From Zantedeschia hybrid cultivar (Eukaryota; Streptophyta; Magnoliopsida; Alismatales; Araceae): 64,000 nt of DNA. The stretch lies in contig JARZZO010000006.1 of assembly GCA_030544215.1 (NCBI GenBank), positions 52,676,501 through 52,740,500 on the forward strand, given 5' to 3'. A program made the position numbers and the translations under genes. This document shows, piece by piece, positions 12,314 through 22,865 of this stretch. Within the stretch, counting starts at the first letter, position 1. Each line of letters begins with the position of its first letter. The notes below the pieces were generated by a model that made no database searches, was not told the DNA's origin, and worked only from the letters and a program-made list of their open reading frames with translations.

Positions 12314-13076
12314 GTTAAAGAGTCGATCAGCATAGTACAAAGACCAGTGGAATCAGAAAATTTATAAACTCAAATTTCCTTGTTAGTCTGGATGATTTAA
12401 CTCCAAACACATTTACTACACACACTGACACGTTTGATTCGTGAGTAACAAGAGATGCCAAGTCCTAAGGAATACCAAAAGCTTGACTGAAAGTGTAAAG
12501 TACAAATCATTCATTTTTTTAAAAATAAAATTCTATTTTACCCTCAGCCCATGATGTCGGAACGAGGCTTAGAATAGACTACCAAGAATACCCGCCATCT
12601 TAGTAGGAGGCCGTCATAAGAAAAAAGGGGAGATCCGTCCCAAAGAAAAGAAAAGAAAAGCAAAGCAAAGGCAAAATCCAAATGTCAAATCAAAAGGCTA
12701 GCACGTTACAAACGTTACATCAAGGCCATCAAATGAAATAAAAGGGAACGCAAGGTCGATAAATACCCCGGAATGAAAATGACCGAACCCCAACGGATAC
12801 TAGGGTAGGAAAGGAACATCTTTTTAGGTCTCCGGAACCTTCTCATGGGCGTTCTAAACTTATTCTTCCTTTCTTTCTAAAGAGGCGTACTCCAAACTTA
12901 AGGAATGGCTTAGATTGACTAAGGGTCAAATCATCAAATGGGATCACGAATGGAAATACAAGTTCAAACACGATGGGTTTAAGTTAAATTGTTGAAGAAC
13001 AATTTGGGAATTAAGTTCATAAATGAATATGACCTTTTGATCTGAGTACCATGCTGGTCTTTTAGTTCACATACAT
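12314..13076. other. Non-coding region after integrase
   Basis: No gene seen. Purine-rich stretches such as AAAGAAAAGAAAAG occur near 12640-12670. Probably the region between INT and the antisense genes of the Tat element. Confidence 0.5.
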
Positions 13077-13265
13077 ATGTTAAAAACCCAAAAAAATACA
13101 TATTTCAAAAATAATAAAAAATACATAGGTCAAAATCGAAAAAAATACATATGTCGAAATCCAAAAAAAGGGGTACATGTTTCAAAAGCAAAAATATATA
13201 TATATATATATTTCAAAACCCAAAAAAAAAAAAATGTTTCAAAACAACAAAAATATTTCACTCAG
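13077..13265. repeat. A-rich low-complexity repeat
   Basis: Short degenerate units around AAAAATACATATGTC, a TA dinucleotide run near 13194-13212 and poly-A stretches. The open frame across it is low-complexity, not a gene. Confidence 0.8.
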
Positions 13266-13600
13266 CATCTGCTTATCGCATCTGGTATGCTTCATTCCTT
13301 TTATTTTAAGTAAGCATCTGTCTGCTTGAATGTTGCATTTTGCTTATGTTTGATTATTCTTATTACCTTTGTTAATAAAGGCTATGCCCCTTGACCCTTC
13401 ATTTAAGAAAAAGATTGATTGACCATTCATTTGGTCAGGCAAGGGGCTAAGCCTAAATAGATACTTAACTTGTTTGTTAAGTGATGTACAGGATGCAAGA
13501 CAAACATATGGAACGCAAGATTGGAGGCCAAAAGTTTCATGTATATAATCAAAAGGTGTTTTGTACATGATACACAAAAGAAAAGAAAATACATGAGCCC

Positions 13601-16439
13601 TCAAGGCTGACTCTCTCCCGCCCCCTCGTCGAACTGACTCTGAGCCTTGTCAGGCGCGTCCGGCGGTGGAGCTCTAGGAGGTGGTGGTCCCATCAGACTC
13701 GGACCAGCTTGGCCTGATGATATGGCCACGCTCGCAGTGAACGCACTCCCGTGCCCCCTTTCCTGCGCTCGCTGGCGGGCACGTCGGTAACGCTCCTCTA
13801 CGATGCGTCGCTCGTACTCTGCAACGCCAAGCTGGACCCGGAGAGCAGTCATCTCAGCATCCATCTTCTGCCGCTCCTGCCTCTCCCGCTCTCGCTCCTC
13901 AGTAATGAACTCCAGTCGAGACTGGAGGCGTGAGAACTCACGAGGAAGATGTCCGATGGAGAGGCGAGCCACCTGCTCCTCTAGCTCGCGAACTCGAGCC
14001 ACCTGCTCCTCGAGATCGCGAACCCGGGCTGCATCTGCTTCAGCCCTCTGAAGGGCTTCATGAAGCTCAGCAACCTGCAGGAGAAGTTATTGTTAGTCCA
14101 AGGCAATCAAGTAATCAAAATCAGGTTCAAAAGTCAAAGGGAAAGAACTTACCCGAGCAGCGCGATCCTCATCTGCAAGGGAAGCTCGGTGGATGGCGGA
14201 GGCGAGCTGGCTCTGGAGGTCTGCCAAAGCAGCCTCATGGGCGGCAGAAGAAGAGGACGATGATACTCCATATGTAGGGGGAGCCGCCTGGGTGTAGACG
14301 GCTCGCTGCACCAAAGGACAACCGTCAGTGGTTAATCGTCAAAACAACTAAGTAATTAAAACATCCATTCATATTCATGCACACATACCAGGTCGAACAA
14401 CTCCTTCTGGACCTGCTCCAGCTGGGCCTCCGCATCATGTAGGCGGGCCCGGAGGTCGAAGATGACCGCATCACGTGCATCCTGCATATTACACATACAT
14501 ACATTCATTCACAAACATAAATCAAGATAATAATAAAATGGAAGACACATAAAAGCATACTTACATCAAGTGGTCGGAGGAGTCGAAGCTGATCGGCGTA
14601 GTGGGCCCGGTACTGCTGGAGGTAGGCCTCGCTACTCTCCGCACGGGACTCCACCCGAACGCCTCGGCGGTGCCAGTCCTCGTATTGTTCCGGGAACTTG
14701 GCACGCCAATCGGTGAGGGATTGCCTACCCCTCATGCTCCTCCCGACATCCTCCGGGACCTCCTCGTTGATCCATTCATGGTGGAGGCCCAGGGTCCTCA
14801 TTACGAGTCGGAGGCGGAGGGGCTCGATCTCGTTCAGGCAGTGCAGCCACATCTGCCTGCAGAACCTTCTCCTGCCAGCCGTCACCCACGGCTGACCCTC
14901 CTCGCCCATACCAAGGTACGGGCGCCAGATCACCTGCATATAAGTTAGATGCATTCATATAAATAATCTTGCATTTAGGAAAGATTGCATTTAATGAATA
15001 AAATCGAACAAGAAATTACCAACAACTCGGGGTAATCGAGGAACTGACGGCGGAGGGCCGTCAGCTGATGGTGCTGGGGGGCTGTGTCTACGATTGGCTG
15101 CCAACGGTAGGCCAATGGGACATCGCCCGGTCGTGCAATCCTCGCTCTGCTGAGCGGAAAGTAGTGATAGCTCCAAACCTGCATACATGGACATATAGGT
15201 TAGTAAAGCATTATATCACATCGTATTGCATAAACAAATAATAAACAATTTGATACCTGAAGGAACGGCGAGAAGCCGCTGACGGTGGTCTCACGGTCCG
15301 GCGTGACCGCAGATAGATCTGCAAAGAGGTGGGCCAGAAGGGCCGCACCCCAGGCATACTCCCCTAGACTCTCTAAGTCATCTAATAAATACAAGAATCT
15401 ACAATGGATATAGTCACCCTTCGTACCGAAGAGTAACCGACCAAAGAAGAAAACTAGAAAGACTCTCAGCTGTCTATCTACCTCCTCCCCCTGACTAGGG
15501 TCGCTACAATATACGGCGGAGGATGACTCTGCTAACCTATCTCTGAACTCCTCCCGGGTCTCATTAGATCGACCCCGGGGCTCATCTAATCCTAGGGAAG
15601 CCTCTACCTCTACCCTGGGGACCATCCTAGACTCTCTGCCTAGGCTGGACACTTCTATACCTAATAATGCCTCTGCCAATCCCTGGTAGTTGGGGTAAGT
15701 CACCCCACTTACCGGTCGGCCCTCTACCATGAGGCCAGTAATCCTGGCCACATCCTCTAGGGTGGGGACCATATGTCCTCACGGCATTAGGAAAGCCCGG
15801 CTTTCCGCATGCCACCTCTCCCGCAGCGCCTGCAGGAGGACTAGATCGAGCCAAAATGGCTCGATGTCTAAGACTTCGCCGAACCCCATCCGGCGCAGGC
15901 CACCTTCTGGAAGTCCGGGAGTCCCCGATACGCCCCTATCACCAGGTCCCAGCTGATCCTGGACCTCATCACCCCCTGCAAATGAAGAACAAAGAACTAG
16001 GGTCAGTAATAATAAAAAAAGAGTTGAAATATTTCTGGTTTAAATAGAGTCAAGGCACCTGGACGTCTTTTGAAAAGCGTCCACATGTCCTAACACAAAT
16101 TAAACCTATTTTCTGCCTGATTAAAAGTGGGAATTTATCCTTGAAAGGCGTCACCTGGTCTGGACGCCTTTCAAGACCCGATTCCGGGTTCTTGAGGAAC
16201 CCCTTTCTCCCCTCTTTTTCTCACCCCATTCAAGCTACAAGAGAACTTACCAGGTGGAAGGCTTCCTCTTCTTCTTCTCCTCCCTCGACCGCCGCCGGTG
16301 GGGGGATTTCTTCCACTAACATGGCCGCCGCCTCCTCCAAAGCCATGGCTTCTTCGGGGCGAGTCGCCTCGCGTTCTTCCCTTCTCACTACCTGCACGGC
16401 GCGGCGGCGCTTCCCCCTTGATCCCTCGCCGGGTTCCAT
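13601..16439 (-). pseudogene. Plant mobile domain (PMD) gene 1, antisense to the Tat element
   Basis: Read on the - strand as about seven exons with GT/AG borders: 16439-16251, 15975-15257, 15178-15020, 14933-14564, 14481-14389, 14305-14153 and 14074-13601. Exon 2 holds the PMD signature, an RERWHAESRAF segment and then MVPTLEDVARITGLMVEGRP; exons 3 and 4 continue the domain (YRWQPIVDT, then VIWRPYLGM). Exons 5-7 encode heptad-rich coiled coil and a proline-rich tail. An in-frame TGA at 15779-15781 falls just before MVPTLEDV, where relatives normally have a coding residue. The exon 1/2 junction does not keep the PMD frame as drawn, so a small indel or another junction is possible. PMD proteins (MAIN/MAIL1 in Arabidopsis) act in transposon silencing and genome stability, and PMD copies are known in retrotransposons. 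Confidence 0.78.
16051..16174. repeat. GGCGTC palindromes inside PMD gene 1 intron 1
   Basis: Two degenerate, overlapping copies lie near 16051-16105. A perfect one has 12-base arms at 16141-16152 and 16163-16174 (TTGAAAGGCGTC and its reverse complement) around a 10-base spacer. Confidence 0.85.
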
Positions 16440-16567
16440 AGTCAAAAGAGAGAGGTTTAAGAGAAAAAAGAAAGAGATCGCCGAAGGTCGCCGGATCTCG
16501 AAGAGAGAGAAAGCAAGGGAGAAAGTGAGGAAGAAAGGAGGCCTTCGCGGGTCTGTAAACGAAAAGA

Positions 16568-16923
16568 TAAACGGCGTCGACTCAGGTAGACGTATTTTAT
16601 GGCGCATAAATTGAGGCGGCAAGGCCAACTGTTTGAAATTGAGTGAAAGGCGTCCACTTGGTATGACGCGTTTCAGGTTACCGCCAATTCTAGTCAGAGC
16701 CGTACGCAGCATGATGATGAAAGGCGTCTTTACATATAGACGCGTTTTAGTGGATTAATCACGGGATTAATGGTAGAGTCCTGGAAAAAGTAGGAGAGAG
16801 AATTGAAAGGCGTCTTGTCTGGTAGACGCCATTTAAAGTTAAATCAGGATTTTTGAGGATTAAATTGAATTTCTGGAAAATGAATTATGTTTGAAAGACG
16901 TCTTTCTGAGTGGACGGGTTTTG
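16568..16923. repeat. Array of five GGCGTC palindromes upstream of PMD gene 1
   Basis: Copies at 16568-16600, 16644-16675, 16719-16750, 16804-16835 and 16891-16923, each near AAAGGCGTC - about 10 bases - GACGCGTTT. They lie 130-485 bases upstream of the - strand ATG, where its promoter should be. Spacing of the last four starts is 75, 85 and 87 bases. Confidence 0.88.
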
Positions 16924-17815
16924 CATTAACAGAACCCGAACTGTCATATTTTCAAGAAAAATCCAGTTTTGCTAAAGGAAAAATCATGGGCACATCACAA
17001 GGAGTTAAGGAAAGATTTCAAGACATGAAAAATAACTCTTTATTCAATAAAATCTTTTGTTACATCAAAAAGAGAAAGAAAAGAAAAGAGGACACTTAAG
17101 GAAGAATTTCATGAGGACCTTGGAGGTATGGAAATTTCAATCATCTATCTCTGTTTTTAGAGGATTTTACACGATAACTGAAGCCAAGGTTCCACAAAGT
17201 AGTGATAAGTTCTGTGGCTTCATAGTCTTCATCCGATTCCAAAGCACGCTTCTTGATCGGGGATGTGAAGGAGAATTCGGAGAATTCATGACGATTCAAG
17301 CTAAGTTGAGTAAGGCACCGATGAGGGTTGTATAATATGAACTCGGTGTCTCCAATCAACTTGAGATCTGCTTCTGCTGCACGGCGCACCCTAATAAGCT
17401 TTCCAACAAGAGCGAGTGGAGAAGAGTCAAATATGTCAGATGTCATGCACTTCAGATACCCCCTCTAATCGGCTCGGGTCTTGAGCTTTGGGACTTTATT
17501 GACCATGTGCTCATTGAACTTTACAATGTTGGCAATACAGTGGATCAGACTATTCATGTAAATTTGAGATGATCTTGGAGGCATCCTCTTGCAGTACTCG
17601 AATTTGAAGTGAAGTTTAACCCACAGAGCAAAGAGTAACATGCACCCGTAGGGAGGACGACCCACAGATGCCGCAGAAAGCCCGCTATAAAGGTAGGCCA
17701 AGAGTGCAGTACTAATAGATTTACCTTCAAAGATCGCGCAGATAGCACTGACCTGATTATCTTCCAAGATGTTGTCTTGCGCAGGGAAGAACAAAGCACC
17801 GGCAAGGCATGTGAC

Positions 17816-19154
17816 TGTGGGTGCTTAAAATGCTCGTGTGATTAACATGAAAAATCTAGGTTGTTTAGTGCAAAATAAACCTATTAAAAACATCAACTAA
17901 GTGTAGTGATCGCCAGAAACTTTTGACTTAAAAGTTTCAAAAGAGGGTATGATCGCCTACCTGTTTAAACGCGGAAGATATTGAGTCCTTGATTCCCCTC
18001 CTTCAGCCGGCTGAAGAAAGAGAGCCCTTCCTTTGTTCTTTGTTCTTGCTGTTGAATTTGAAGTTGAGGACTTGAGGATCCTCCAAGACTTCTTTTGACT
18101 TTGATTGTTTTCCCCTTTGATTCTCTTGTTGAGTGCAGCAGAATAGAAAGAAAAGAGATGAAGAAACAATGATGAGAACTTTAAACAAAAGCAGTATCTA
18201 TTCTAATCATGATGTTAAACATGCAATTAAACAACAAACTTACTTGTTTAATGGCTTTTGAAACCCCTTAATCAAATAGGTTTTGAAAAGAATGAATGTG
18301 GTGTGTGTGTTGCATGAAGTGAATGAAGAAGAATATAGAACTAAATGAAATGAAAATGCAGAAATAAAAAGACTTATGTCCAATGGTTGAATTCTTGAAT
18401 GGATGAAGAATCTTGAAAGGACGCCGACTTCTGGAAATGGCAGCGCTTCGGCGTTCCGACGTTGTTGCTTCGATCTTCAACTCGCTATCGCTCAATCAAC
18501 TCAAGATTACTCTTAACTTTTTAATGGCGCTCAACTTTTTTAACTCTTCAAGATGTAAGGTATTTATAGGCCTCTTCTGCGTTCGTGGATTAACATAGAA
18601 AAACTTCGGATTTATCTATCTTAACTGACAGATAAATACTGATTAATTCATCTTTATCTGTAATTATCTAAAACGCGTCCACCATTCCTGACGCATTTCA
18701 GATTAATTTAAGATAAGGATAAATATCTGGGAAAACTTATCTTTATCTTTATTAGCTAAAATGCGTCTACATGTGAAGACGTCTTTTACACTAATTAAGA
18801 TAAGGATAAACATCCGGAAGAGAAGTAGAAATAACCTAGGAAACCTAAAACGCGTCAGCACTCACAGACGCCTTTTAGCTAATTAATCACCTGATTAAAA
18901 TTCAAATTTAAACGTTAAAACATGAATAAACTCTAAATCGCGTCCACACAGGTCGACGTCTTTTAGAATTTTGCATATTTTAACCGAAATTTGAGCTAAA
19001 ATCAATTCAATTGATTAACTTAAACATGTCTGTTAAACCCGACACTTAAAAAAATCAATAAAAATTAACCAATGATTAAATATCAGACCATTCTGAGGCA
19101 TTATTATATGATATGAAATTTACTCAAAATGACGTCAAAATTAGCGTGTCTACA
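17816..19154 (-). mobile_element. Tat-type solo LTR
   Basis: A 1339 bp LTR on the - strand, starting TGTAGACACGCTAATTTTGAC (first base 19154) and ending CACCCACA (17816). The flanks are GTGAC at 17811-17815 and GTGAC at 19155-19159, a perfect 5 bp target duplication, so this is a clean solo LTR left by recombination. It is the same family as 33422-34741. The TATA box CCTATAAATA lies at 18561-18570. Confidence 0.95.
18669..18966 (-). repeat. Four GGCGTC-type palindromes in U3 of the solo LTR, 88 bp period
   Basis: Copies at 18669-18701, 18757-18788, 18846-18877 and 18934-18966; start-to-start distances are 88, 89 and 88. They sit directly upstream of the LTR's TATA box. Sequence between copies (AAGATAAGGATAAA-like) also repeats but is less conserved. 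Confidence 0.92.
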
Positions 19155-19950
19155 GTGACGAAAGCTTTCGTCACATCCTCCGCTTCGTCCTACCTTAGAT
19201 CATCGATCTCGTACAGAGTCCACTCAGCAAGCTTTGCGAGATTAATCCCTTTTTTGGTAAGGCATCCTTTAGCTTCTGAAGGATCCTTCATGATTGATGT
19301 CAACAATTGTTGACCGGTGATTCTCTCTCTTGTTAAAGCCATCTTATCTTTGGTCTTTGGGAGACCCAATAGAAGCTCCGCTTCCTCCAAAAGGATAGTG
19401 CACTCAAAGTCTTGGAAGAAGAACGTATGGGTTTGGGGATGCCACCATTCGATCAAGGCACCCATAGCCGCCCAATCCACGTTCGAACTCTTGTAGTGTT
19501 TGGCAAGCACCACTAAGCCTTGAAGATTCCACTTGGAGATGAAAACTTGCATAGAAAGCTTAACACTTTTTGCAAGTTTGTGAATCCAAGGGAGAGAGGT
19601 AAATTTCTTCGGGCCGGGAAACATGGGGTAAGTCTGAAAAGAAGGATTGAAGAGTTTGAAGAACAAGATCAATTGAAGAACATGAAGGAATAAGAAGAAG
19701 AATTGAAGGGAAGTTAATTCAACTTACTTGGAGATTGGGATCCCTTCCGATGAGGTGATTCTCCACGTCGGAGATCTTCTCTAGCGACATCTTCATCCTC
19801 TTGTTTGAAGAACTCATCAACTTTTTTGGATTTCTTCCTTCTTGAATCTTGGAAACCTTGGAGACCTTGAAAAACCTTGAAATCTTGGAGGAAAACTCAA
19901 CCTTGGATCTTTGGATTATGGTAGGATTGCTTGGAAACAACTTAATGGTG

Positions 19951-20131
19951 TTTATATAGAAGGAATTGCGATCCTAGGAAGACTTTTCCGGATTGGAAAA
20001 GGGATGTGCATTGGAAGAGTTGGAATTCGAGTAGAGAACAGCAAGAAACCTGTTTCTGCGAGCAAAAGGCGTCGAGGGACACCGCCGCGTTTTAACATTT
20101 AATGGCGTCGACGCGACACGACGCATTTCAG
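19951..20131 (-). promoter_or_regulatory. Putative promoter of PMD gene 2
   Basis: TCTATATAAA on the - strand at 19960-19951 is a good TATA box about 135 bases before the chosen ATG. Two GGCGTC palindromes lie upstream at 20063-20094 and 20098-20131. The arrangement (palindromes, TATA, start) parallels the Tat LTRs. Confidence 0.65.
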
Positions 20132-21078
20132 CATTTCTGTTATTTACCCGAAATTCTGTGGTTTTTGATGCTTAAATTGAATATTTGTTTGGAATTATTA
20201 ATAATTTTGAATGCAGGAAATTCGAGAAAACCCGAGTAAAACTGAAAATATCAAGAAGATCCCACTGTGGGAGTTTAGAAGTCATGACCGTGGCTAAAAA
20301 GACGGTTATCTCTACCCTTGTACTCCTTTCATGTAATTCATTTGCATTACTATATGTTAAGTATTTATTAGACTATATCAAGGACCTTGTGGTTTGATGA
20401 AACTGGAATTTGAGTTCCCCTTCAACAAAAACAGTGATAATTCCAGAGGATTCTTAATCGCACGGATAGGCCGTTGGATTGTTAATTAGTGGGGATGATG
20501 GTTCCACTTTTGTGAAACAGTGCGTAGATAAACGAGCTTCGGCTTAGCACTGAATTACAGAATTGGTATCTTGACTCATTAATGACAATTTAACAATATT
20601 ATCCTTGATTAATTTATATTTTATTTGACTTTATATTTTTCTTTTAGCCCAGCATGCATCATATAGGACTTTGAAATCACTGTGATAAGAATTAATTACT
20701 GATTAAGTTTCAGACCATTAATCAAATAATTTCAACATGATATGAAATATTCCATTCTGAATTGAGTATCTTGATTATCTTTGAGGTTTGCTTGAAGATA
20801 TCATTGGAATTCTATCCTTTCTTGGACTCTTTATCCAATGTTTCTTGTTTTCTTTTAAGATCCATCATGGCTGCAGTACGTCCACATTGACTGGCAAACG
20901 CTCACCATGATGAAACCTACAGTGTCTACGACCTGGGGTACTTCCCACTCCGTAGAGGTTGATCGACCTTATTTTATTTCCTTGTTTACCTCATCCAAAC
21001 AGGATTGATTCCATTGATCTCCTTGAACTATCTTCAACAATGATCTTGAGAAAAATTCCAATCATGTGATGTTAAGAG
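20132..21078. other. Non-coding segment, probably Tat 3' region
   Basis: No gene found. It continues after the copia B insertion at 33335-33421 and reaches the Tat LTR at 33422, so without copia B the PMD gene 2 ATG would lie about 1.35 kb from that LTR. The last five bases, AAGAG (21074-21078), are the left target duplication of copia B. Confidence 0.6.
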
Positions 21079-22664
21079 TGTAAGGAATCGCCATGAACGC
21101 AGCGGAAATAAAAATGATTCCATTGTATCGGTTGCTGGGGTCGTAAAACGGACATTAAAATCTAAGCGGGAAGAACAGTTCTTCACCTTTGCGGGGTTTC
21201 GAATCTCCCGTGGATGATGCCGATTCGGTAATCGCGCACGCGCACGATCTCTAGAGGTATCCACACGAGTTCCCGCAGCAGACACGATTTCCTCCTCGAC
21301 TTGAGTGCTCCGACCAGATTTGAAATCCACCATGCGCGGAGAGAGACAGATCCACTCCAAGAGAGAGAGAAGGAGAGAGAGAGAGGAGAGAGAGAATCTG
21401 GGGTAAAAATTCGTCCAACTAACTTTTTACCCCTCCCCCTTGGCCCTCCTTATATAGAAATAAGGATAAGCACAAGAGTTAATCCTCATGATTATCCAAG
21501 AGTTTGGCCATGGATAATTCTCCATTAAATCTTCATGTTTATCTTGCAGCTTTTCACAAAAACCCAGATAAGCATGAAATTTAACATCTCTCACCGTCTG
21601 ACGAGAACTCTTATGTGTGTGACCCTCTAGGCCCATATATCAGTCTGGTTGCAGGCCCATTAAACTTAGAACTGTTTCTTGAGTTTAATATTTATTAATT
21701 AATATTTAAACATCATATGTTAAATGATTAATTTAATAAACAAGTAAATTATCATCCGATGATTAATTCACTTGGCCTTCTGATCATGAACAGCACCAAA
21801 CACTACCTCATGATCTCAGAAGATATAAGGGATACTGTTCCCTTCAATTGAACCTTTCCGTCTGCCGATACCGCACAGATATAATCCTTCACTCATGCAA
21901 TGTCCCGATAACGCAAGGGTATGGTTTTATAGTCAAACCCTCTATCGCATTATCCAGATGGATTCTAGTACACAGCTAATATCTAGAAAGACATCTCTTT
22001 CATATGACCCTGGCCAGGGATTTCTGTGTACACATCCATATGACATTCTCTCTCCAGTCTTATACCAAGAGTGAGTGATCCCTTGTTGTTCACTCAATTA
22101 CCTTCGCAAGCTTTCCACTGTATCTGAAAGATCGATTATGGTGGACTTAATGGTTAAAGTCCACGAGTCAGAGAATCAAGATACAATGGTCCACGAACAA
22201 GGTATCATTGGTGACTCAGGTCAAAGGACCAACTGTGCTACTGCAACGATTGAATTCCCTGGTTGACTAATAGGTATAATTACCATCCAGGAATTCTTAT
22301 TTGGGTCTGTTCAGTGAACTCATTCTCTAATGAGCACCCACTTGTTTGTCTTAGTGTCACCACACGAGTGAATGTGAGATCATTCACCCTCATCACATGA
22401 GCAGACATAACTTGTGTCGATCTTATCGGATATTTAATGTCCATCTCAAATATCCTATGATCGAGAACTATTTAAGACAATTGCCTTAGGATTATTGATC
22501 TCACTATCATGATCTCATCATGATTCAATATCCCATATATTTGTCTATGGACCTTCATTACGATAGTTAATTGCGAGAACTATTAAATGAAGAAATGATT
22601 GCCTTTATTAATAATCTGAACTAGAATGTACAATGATTGGCTTTGAGGTCACCCAATTCTAACA
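21079..22664 (-). repeat. 3' LTR of copia B
   Basis: On the - strand it starts TGTTAGAATTGGG at 22664 and ends TTCCTTACA at 21079. Pol lies to its right and the purine tract directly adjoins it (22665-22675). Confidence 0.96.
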
Positions 22665-22676
22665 TTCTCCCACTTG
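22665..22676 (-). promoter_or_regulatory. Polypurine tract of copia B
   Basis: Reverse complement reads CAAGTGGGAGAA directly before the 3' LTR, matching copia A. Confidence 0.85.
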
Positions 22677-22865
22677 GACTATAGCCAATCACCCATGTGT
22701 CTAAGTCTCATAGACTTAAGGTGACGTTCTAAATTGTTTTGAGACAATGGCTTAGTCAAGGGATCTGCTACATTATCTTCAGATGAAACTTTCTCAACTA
22801 CTATATCTCCTCGGGCGATGATCTCACGAATCAGATGAAATCGTCTCAGAATGTGCTTTGACTTC

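Larger units (their letters stand above)
6989..12316 (+). mobile_element. Ty3/gypsy element of the Tat lineage, internal region
   Basis: Seen: protease end, G-patch, RT, RNase H, a second RNase H-like domain, then integrase. RT-RH-INT order places it in Ty3/gypsy; the extra RNase H between RH and INT, together with the G-patch, is characteristic of the Tat/Ogre/Retand lineage (established knowledge). Gag and the protease active site must lie left of copia A, outside the window. The 3' end is taken to continue through the antisense PMD genes to the LTR at 33422-34741; this is inference, supported by spacing. Confidence 0.85.
17141..19817 (-). pseudogene. PMD gene 2, antisense to the Tat element, split by a solo LTR
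   Basis: On the - strand exon 1 is 19817-19728 (30 codons, MSSSNKRMKMSLEKISDVEN...), chosen over the ATG at 19940 because a TATA box at 19951-19960 leaves no room for a leader there. The donor GTAAGTT follows. Exon 2 starts near 19633 and encodes the PMD signature GALIEWWHPQTHTFFFQDFE, then a LLEEAELLLGLP segment. The frame meets the solo LTR at 19154 and resumes at 17815 with FFPAQDNILEDNQVSAICAI, then more PMD-like sequence to about 17141. A stop occurs in exon 2 near 19190. An AATAAA-type signal lies on the - strand near 17045. It resembles PMD gene 1 in domain but differs in sequence and in its N-terminus. Confidence 0.75.

Noticed and set aside
13344..13604. 86-codon - strand frame after PMD gene 1
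   Set aside because: It follows the stop of exon 7, has no domain, and is most simply 3' untranslated or intergenic sequence.
16644..16923. Regularly spaced palindromes resembling a CRISPR array
   Set aside because: The sequence is clearly plant nuclear; arms vary between copies, linkers are themselves repeated, and no cas genes or prokaryotic context exist.
19719..19940. ATG at 19940 as start of PMD gene 2
   Set aside because: It is only 11 bases from the TATA box; the ATG at 19817 leaves a normal leader and ends at a good splice donor.
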